Origin: VRUE01 sp963774405
GTDB taxonomy: Bacteria; Actinomycetota; Thermoleophilia; Solirubrobacterales; 70-9
Reading direction: 5' to 3'
Length of the DNA: 64,000 nt
Assembly: GCA_963774405.1 (NCBI GenBank)
Contig: CAVZEV010000008.1
Span: 1-64,000, forward strand
The position numbers and the translations under genes are program-made. Positions 59,491 through 64,000 of the stretch are shown piece by piece. Each line of letters starts with the position of its first letter. Position 1 is the first letter of the stretch. Under the pieces are notes generated by a model. That model was not told the DNA's origin and searched no databases. It saw nothing but the letters and a program-made list of their open reading frames with translations.

Positions 59491-60873
59491 TCAGCCGTTC
59501 CGGCTCGACAGGGCGACGCTCCACTGGCGCCGCTTCTCGGCGTATTCGGGCGGCAGCGTGATGTTGAGCTGTTCGGCCAGGGTCAGCCAGCGCAGGGCTC
59601 CCTCGTAGTCTTTCCAGCGGGCGTCGCCATCGGCGCCGGCGAGGGCCAGCTCGACCGTCGCCTGGTGGGCGGCGGCCGACTCGTCCATGTCCTCGCCGTC
59701 CAGGGCCGGCACGTCCTCGAGCGTCTGCACGCCCTCCTCTTCGCCGGCCAGATGGGGGGCCAGGTGCTTGGCCGCGATCTTCGTCGGTGGCCACCAGAGC
59801 GGCGCCGCGCCGGCGGCCTCGTCGCCGCGCGTGCCGGCGACGCCGGAGCGCAGGTAGAGCGGGGCGGCGCCGGTCAGCAGCGCCCCGCGCAGGATCGGGC
59901 GGAACCGGCCTTTGGAAATGGCGGGGTCGGCGCAGGCGGCGATCGAGGCAGCCGCCGCGTCGGCCTGCTGGGCGGCCAGGCCGCCCTGCTTGATCGGGAA
60001 CCAGGTTGCGTCGCCGGCCGCGAAGACCCGCTGCAGGCCTTCGACCCGCATGTCGAGGTCGGTCCCGATGAGCCCGGACGGGCCTTGCGGCACGCCCGGG
60101 ATCGGCGCCACCCTGAGCTGCGGCAGAGCGACGACGCGGTCCGCCTCGATCAGCGCGCCGCTCGCCAGCACGAGGCCGGCGGGCTCGGCCGCACTCGGCG
60201 CCTGCGAGCCGTGGAACTCGACCCCGGCCGATTGCAGCAGTGCGGCCAGCGCCTCGCTCGCCTGGCGCCCGAACGTTTCGAGCGGCCGGTCCTCCTCGGT
60301 CGCGAGCACGAGCTCGACGCCGTCGAGGCCGCGCTCGCGGGTGTGGTGGGCGGTGAGCAGCGCCAGCTCGTAGAGCGGCAGGCCCCAGCGCAGGCCGGTC
60401 GGGACGGCGAAGGCGATTCGCTTCACGCTGCCCGCCTCGATCTCGCCGAGCAGCTCGCCGTAAGCGGCATTGGCGAGCGGCCCGCCGTCGTAGTTGAGCG
60501 CCCCCTGGAACTGCTCGCTGCCGCGCGCGCCCACCGCCAGTAGCAGCGCGTCGTAGCCGAGTTCCGCGCCGCCCTGGGTGGCGACGGTGCGCCGCTCGGG
60601 GTCGATCGCCACGATCGTGTCCTCGCGGAACTCGCAGCCGTGCTTGCGCGCCAGGTCGTCGAGGCGCAAGCGGCTGGCCGCTCCGAGGCCGAAGGGCTCG
60701 CCGACGGCGAGCGGCCGGTAGGTCATCTCCGGGCTGCCCGAAATCAGCTCGATCCGCACGCGGTCGCCGAGCAGGTCCCGAAGGGCCAGCATGGCCTCGG
60801 CCCCGGCGACGCCGCCGCCCGCGATCACCACCCTGAACGGGCTCTCGGTTGTCGCTTTGGTTTCGCTGTCCAT
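59491..60873 (-). CDS. FAD-dependent oxidoreductase, sulfide:quinone reductase / NDH-2-like
   Basis: 460 aa from ATG 60873. FAD site FRVVIAGGGVAGAEAMLALR and NAD(P)/quinone-side VFAAGDATWFPIKQGGLAAQ. ELISGSPEMTYRPLAVGEPF is typical of the SQR-like branch. The redox Cys pair of true SQR is not evident, so I keep the call broad. The C-terminal 90 residues lack the amphipathic membrane helices of SQR. Divergent from the MaoC gene, 78 bp apart. Confidence 0.83.
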   Translation of the reverse strand: MDSETKATTESPFRVVIAGGGVAGAEAMLALRDLLGDRVRIELISGSPEMTYRPLAVGEPFGLGAASRLRLDDLARKHGCEFREDTIVAIDPERRTVATQGGAELGYDALLLAVGARGSEQFQGALNYDGGPLANAAYGELLGEIEAGSVKRIAFAVPTGLRWGLPLYELALLTAHHTRERGLDGVELVLATEEDRPLETFGRQASEALAALLQSAGVEFHGSQAPSAAEPAGLVLASGALIEADRVVALPQLRVAPIPGVPQGPSGLIGTDLDMRVEGLQRVFAAGDATWFPIKQGGLAAQQADAAAASIAACADPAISKGRFRPILRGALLTGAAPLYLRSGVAGTRGDEAAGAAPLWWPPTKIAAKHLAPHLAGEEEGVQTLEDVPALDGEDMDESAAAHQATVELALAGADGDARWKDYEGALRWLTLAEQLNITLPPEYAEKRRQWSVALSSRNG

Positions 60874-60951
60874 CCAGGAGTGGCTCGGGTACGGGGCGAG
60901 GGATTCTCGCAGGGATCGTGCTCCTCCTGTGCGGGTAGACTGCGCCTCGCG

Positions 60952-61428
60952 ATGACCACCGTCGAGGTCAACGGCGTCGAGGGGATGAAGGCCCTGCTCG
61001 GGCGGGAGATCGGCCCGAGCGAGTGGCGCACCGTCACCCAGGCGGACATCGACACGTTCGCCGAGCTCTCCGGCGACGACCAGTGGATTCACACCGACGT
61101 CGAGCGGGCCAAATCCGAGAGCCCCTTCGGCACGACGATCGCCCATGGCAACCTCACCCTCTCGCTCGTCGACGGCTTCCGCAAGGAGATGATCTCCTCG
61201 ACCGGCTTCGCCCTCGGCGTCAACTACGGCTGGGACAAGATCCGCTTCCCGGCACCGGTCCCCGTCGACTCGAGGGTCCGCGCCCGCGCCGAGGTCGTCT
61301 CGGTCGACGACAAGGGAGGCGGTTGGTATCAGGTCGTCACCCGCTTCACGCTCGAGGTCGAGGGCAACGAGAAGCCCTGCTTCGTCGGCGACTCGGTGAC
61401 GCGCGTGATGGCGCCTGTCGAGCAATAA
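60952..61428 (+). CDS. MaoC-like (R)-specific enoyl-CoA hydratase
   Basis: 158 aa. Hot-dog fold with the hydratase motif DIDTFAELSGDDQWIHTDVE and SPFGTTIAHGNLTLSLVDGF, holding the catalytic Asp and His. VNYGWDKIRFPAPVPVDSRV is also characteristic. It hydrates enoyl-CoA to (R)-3-hydroxyacyl-CoA in fatty-acid or PHA metabolism. With the phasin-like gene at 56451 and the crotonase at the window end it hints at acyl-CoA/PHA metabolism, but these are separate loci. Confidence 0.88.
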   Translation: MTTVEVNGVEGMKALLGREIGPSEWRTVTQADIDTFAELSGDDQWIHTDVERAKSESPFGTTIAHGNLTLSLVDGFRKEMISSTGFALGVNYGWDKIRFPAPVPVDSRVRARAEVVSVDDKGGGWYQVVTRFTLEVEGNEKPCFVGDSVTRVMAPVEQ

Positions 61429-61476
61429 CTAGGCCCGGGTCTAGCTGTTCATGGCACCTCTGAGGACTGCTTTTTG

Positions 61477-62106
61477 GTGAGTCCCCGACTCGAATTGCGG
61501 TTGGACGATCCATCCGTGGACGAGCTTCGCGACTGGGCCTCGCTTTGGGGTGACCTAATGCACGTGGATATGACTCTTCAAGCGAGGGAAGGGATCTCCA
61601 AAGCGCCCGGTACGGTCTTTATTCGCCGTGCCCTCTGGGAGTCGGCTGTGGTCTCGTACGGACGGACTGCTTTGAGCGGAAGACGACAGCAGAAGGTGGA
61701 CGGCCTGCTCGACTCACTAGGTCCGGCCGCCAGGGCATTCCATCGTGAGGTGATGCAGTGGCGAAATCAGCACGTAGCGCATCGTGTCGATGAATCGCGT
61801 GAGCAAACCGAGGCGAGAGCGATAGTCGACCAGGACAAAAGGGAAATCTTGGGAATACGCGTCAAGGTCAATCCAGTGTTCGGACCGGAGGACGAGGACG
61901 ATGACCTTGCGGTTCGATTCAAGGCTTACGTGGAGGAATTGAGAAACCTGGTTTGGTCGCAGCGCATGGAGCCGGCCGAGCGCAGGGCCACGTCTGCCAA
62001 CTCGGCTCGCATAACTGAGCTGATTGCAACCGGCGGTGTGCCCAACCTGATTCGGGACGATGGTGTGTCGCTCGACATCGACCCATCGGGTCAAACCGAG
62101 GACTGA
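61477..62106 (+). CDS. Uncharacterised protein with HEPN-like RNase motif
   Basis: 209 aa from GTG 61477 (TTG 61474 just before it). Helical; the segment REVMQWRNQHVAHRVDES has the R-N-x4-H arrangement of HEPN ribonuclease sites. LWESAVVSYGRTALSGRR and FKAYVEELRNLVW are flanking helices. The coding sequence is visibly richer in A and T than its neighbours, which suggests recent acquisition. No partner nucleotidyltransferase or antitoxin is adjacent. It could be a toxin-like or anti-phage effector, or a benign HEPN-fold binding protein. Confidence 0.5.
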   Translation: MSPRLELRLDDPSVDELRDWASLWGDLMHVDMTLQAREGISKAPGTVFIRRALWESAVVSYGRTALSGRRQQKVDGLLDSLGPAARAFHREVMQWRNQHVAHRVDESREQTEARAIVDQDKREILGIRVKVNPVFGPEDEDDDLAVRFKAYVEELRNLVWSQRMEPAERRATSANSARITELIATGGVPNLIRDDGVSLDIDPSGQTED

Positions 62107-62549
62107 CTTCGTGTGGCCGCCCAGTCGGTCGCGGCGAGCTTGGCCGCGGCCTGCTGTGCGCCGGGCAGGGCACGCGCCGCCGCCGGCCCCATGATCCGAC
62201 GCCAGAGTGGTGCCAGCGGGCCCTCGATGTAGATCGTGTTGGTGAGACGGCAGCCGCCACCCTCGGTCGGCTCGAGCAGGTGACGATGACCCATGCGGGA
62301 TCCTGGCAGGCGTGACTCGTCGGTGAAGAGGCGGCTCTGCTCGAACTCGACTACGCGGAAGCGCAGGCGCAGGCCGGTGCCGAAGACGATCTTCGCCTCT
62401 GCCCCCAGGGACAGCGCTTGGTCGAGGTGGGCGCGCTTGATCTCGGCGTTCCACTGCGGCCACGCCTCGGCGTCGGCATAGGCCCTCTCCCAGACAGCGG
62501 CCGGGGGAACGTCAGCCTCCAGAGTACTCGTCGTCTCCCATCGACTCAT
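62091..62549 (-). CDS. SRPBCC family protein, cotranslated with TetR regulator
   Basis: 152 aa from ATG 62549, overlapping the TetR stop as ATGA. START-like fold: TLEADVPPAAVWERAYADAE, WPQWNAEIKRAHLDQ, LRLRFRVVEFEQSRLFTDES and TNTIYIEGPLAPLWRRIMG. Probably binds the same hydrophobic compound that induces the regulator (inference). It ends 16 bp inside the convergent HEPN-like gene. Confidence 0.82.
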   Translation of the reverse strand: MSRWETTSTLEADVPPAAVWERAYADAEAWPQWNAEIKRAHLDQALSLGAEAKIVFGTGLRLRFRVVEFEQSRLFTDESRLPGSRMGHRHLLEPTEGGGCRLTNTIYIEGPLAPLWRRIMGPAAARALPGAQQAAAKLAATDWAATRSQSSV

Positions 62550-63133
62550 CGGTACAGCCCGTCCTTGAGCAGTTTCGTGTTGGCGGTGACCCAGCGATCC
62601 AGATTCGCCTCGTCGAGTAGAGATCCGTCCAGCGCCTCCTGTTCCAGCAGTGGCATGAAGCTGAGCGGAGCCCAGATCAGGAAGAAGTGCTGAAGGGTCG
62701 CCCAGAGTCGATCGGCGTCCTCTCGCAGGGCGCCCTTCTCGGTGAGCGCATCGATCTCGGCTCGTCCACCCTCGATCATCAGGCCGAAGAGCCGGGCGCT
62801 GCCGGGGGTGCCCTCGACCAGAGCGCGCCCGAGATAGGCGCAGACCTCGGGGTTTTCCCGCATCGCGCCGGCCGTCTGCTTCGCCCGCTTGCGGAGCAGG
62901 TCGTCCGCCTGCGCGGAGTTGTCGGAGGCATAGGCGCCGCCGAATGTCTGCAGGGCGGCCTCGTCGACCGCGGCGATCAGAGCCTCCTTGCTGCCGAAGT
63001 GGTGGACGACCAGAGCGGGTGAGACTCCCGTCTCCTTGGCGATTTCGCGCAGCGAGGTCGTCTCGATGCCTCGCGCGCCGAAGAGGCGCAAGGCGGTCTC
63101 GATCAGCGACTCCTTGGCATCGACTGAACACAT
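62546..63133 (-). CDS. TetR-family regulator, apparently autoregulated
   Basis: 195 aa from ATG 63133. Helix-turn-helix region TALRLFGARGIETTSLREIA and ETGVSPALVVHHFGSKEALI, with a helical effector domain. The ATG lies within a perfect palindrome, and a second copy lies 22 bp upstream, so repression would directly cover the start site. Overlaps the SRPBCC gene, forming a two-gene operon. Confidence 0.92.
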   Translation of the reverse strand: MCSVDAKESLIETALRLFGARGIETTSLREIAKETGVSPALVVHHFGSKEALIAAVDEAALQTFGGAYASDNSAQADDLLRKRAKQTAGAMRENPEVCAYLGRALVEGTPGSARLFGLMIEGGRAEIDALTEKGALREDADRLWATLQHFFLIWAPLSFMPLLEQEALDGSLLDEANLDRWVTANTKLLKDGLYR

Positions 63134-63161
63134 GTTCAGCCGCGACTGTACAGTTGTTCAG
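63124..63161. promoter_or_regulatory. Tandem TetR operators over the start codon
   Basis: Site 1, CTGAACACATGTTCAG (63124-63139), is a perfect palindrome that includes the ATG. Site 2, CTGTACAGTTGTTCAG (63146-63161), has one arm mismatch. Centres are 22 bp apart, about two helical turns, so two dimers could bind side by side. Confidence 0.7.
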
Positions 63162-63191
63162 ACGGGGACGCAAGACCCGTCTGTTCCCTCC

Positions 63192-63653
63192 CTACTTGAC
63201 GACCAGCGTGCCTTCCATGCCGGCTTCGCGGTGGCCCGGGACGGTGCAGAAGTAGGTGTAGGTGCCGGGTTTGAGGTCGACGGTGGTTGAGTCGGAGCCG
63301 TCGGCGATCAGTTCGGTGGCGGCAATTTCTTCGCCATTGGCGTTTTCGATCGCGACGTCGTGGGTCAGGGCCTGGGGATTGTTGAAGTCGATCGTGACTT
63401 TGCCCGCTTTGGCCGTCTCCTTGTCGGAGGTGTAGGCGAGTTCGCCGTTCGGGTCGGCTTCGAACTTGAGGGTCGAGGACGAGCCGCCGCTCGCGGCGCT
63501 GCTGCTTTCTTCCTTGGCCGCGCCGCCCTGCTCGGCCTGGCTTTCGCCGCCGTTCGTTTCCGTCGTGCTGGAGCTGCTGTCGCTGCTGCTGCCACAGGCG
63601 ACGAGGGCCAGGGCCGCGAGGGCCAGGACTGCGAGGGCGATCAGCTTCTTCAT
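63192..63653 (-). CDS. Cupredoxin-domain lipoprotein
   Basis: 153 aa from ATG 63653. Lipoprotein signal LIALAVLALAALALVACGSS with the lipobox Cys, a Ser/Glu-rich linker, then a cupredoxin fold. Type 1 copper ligands are visible: His in QALTHDVAIE, Cys-His-Met in YFCTVPGHREAGM. Attached outside the membrane it would carry electrons to a terminal oxidase or act in copper handling. No oxidase genes are adjacent. Confidence 0.9.
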   Translation of the reverse strand: MKKLIALAVLALAALALVACGSSSDSSSSTTETNGGESQAEQGGAAKEESSSAASGGSSSTLKFEADPNGELAYTSDKETAKAGKVTIDFNNPQALTHDVAIENANGEEIAATELIADGSDSTTVDLKPGTYTYFCTVPGHREAGMEGTLVVK

Positions 63654-63732
63654 TGCGACGGTCCTTTCCGGGGGTGGCGGAGACGAATGCTCAAGAGACT
63701 GTAACTGCATACGCGGGCGGTCCGCGCCCGGT

Positions 63733-64000
63733 TCAGCGGCCGTGGAACTCGGGGGTGCCGCCGCCGAAGAAGGCCTCGACGCCGCCGCGCAGGTCCTCGG
63801 TCGCCATGCTGTCGGCGATCCCGTGCCGCTCCAGCTGCAGGTGCTCGGTCAGGGTGTGCTCGATGCTGGTGTTGGCGAGCCGCTTGGCCATGCGCACGTA
63901 GTAGGGCGCCTTGGCGGCGAGCTTCTCGGCCTTGGCACGGGCCCTGTCCATCAGCTCGTCGGCGGGAACCACCTCGGCGACGATGCGCTCGGCCAGCGCG
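63733..64000 (-). CDS. Enoyl-CoA hydratase/isomerase (crotonase) C-terminal part, cut by window end
   Basis: The frame stays open to base 64000. ALAERIVAEVVPADELMDRA and AKAPYYVRMAKRLANTSIEH are the C-terminal crotonase helices; EDLRGGVEAFFGGGTPEFHG is the usual end. The oxyanion-hole and catalytic parts lie outside the window, so the exact activity cannot be told. Confidence 0.82.
   Translation of the reverse strand, partial: ALAERIVAEVVPADELMDRARAKAEKLAAKAPYYVRMAKRLANTSIEHTLTEHLQLERHGIADSMATEDLRGGVEAFFGGGTPEFHGR

Overview
The window looks like a chromosomal segment of a very GC-rich actinobacterium. My best guess is class Thermoleophilia (Solirubrobacterales-like). Supporting signs are the ftsE-ftsX-S41 protease-RNB nuclease-smpB-ssrA order, large families of exported beta-propeller proteins with lysine/arginine-rich tails, a PHO-box phosphate regulon built from 11-nt direct repeats, and many start codons placed 6-8 nt after a TAnnnT -10 element (apparently leaderless mRNAs). 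The taxonomic call is inference; no rRNA or marker search was possible.

Layout. 1-7280: the end of a transketolase and three overlapping exported-protein genes. 7393-16229: division ABC pair ftsEX, a C-terminal processing protease, an RNB ribonuclease, smpB, a membrane coiled-coil/HhH protein, a disulfide reductase and tmRNA. 16348-18999: a sulfatase with its formylglycine-generating enzyme. 19150-27849: mixed housekeeping genes (DUF1697, metallo-hydrolase with two micro-proteins, ABC-F, P450, purU, Rpf-like, HD protein, uppP). 28040-42353: a phosphate island (PhoB/PhoP-like regulator, winged-helix protein, pstSCAB, phoU, ppx, CHAD, a PHP-glycosyltransferase fusion, ppk, DUF47, pit) with four PHO boxes. 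42356-45026: small membrane proteins, TadE-like proteins and a toxin-antitoxin pair. 45082-52400: an epimerase, a YWTD propeller and a four-gene 2-oxoacid:ferredoxin oxidoreductase operon. 52510-64000: a TadE-VanY-SLT wall hydrolase, a second toxin-antitoxin pair, a serine hydrolase, two TetR regulators with visible operators, a NicO-type transporter, an SQR-like flavoprotein, a MaoC dehydratase, a HEPN-like protein, a cupredoxin and a crotonase end.

The most interesting candidate is at 36031-38466. Four tandem 11-nt PHO repeats precede a single protein that joins a complete PHP phosphoesterase to a GT4 glycosyltransferase. I infer a phosphate-starvation enzyme, possibly for replacing phospholipid by glycolipid in one polypeptide.

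Two window-wide features affect reading. First, at least fifteen conserved genes (pstB, phoU, ppx, CHAD, ppk, DUF47 and others) carry single-base frameshifts, several in homopolymers. Their reading frames are otherwise intact, so sequencing or assembly error is likelier than real decay. Second, intergenic and even intragenic imperfect palindromes (10353, 14345, 19046, 26910, 36851, 38400, 46101) form at least one repeated family that resembles REP/MITE elements.
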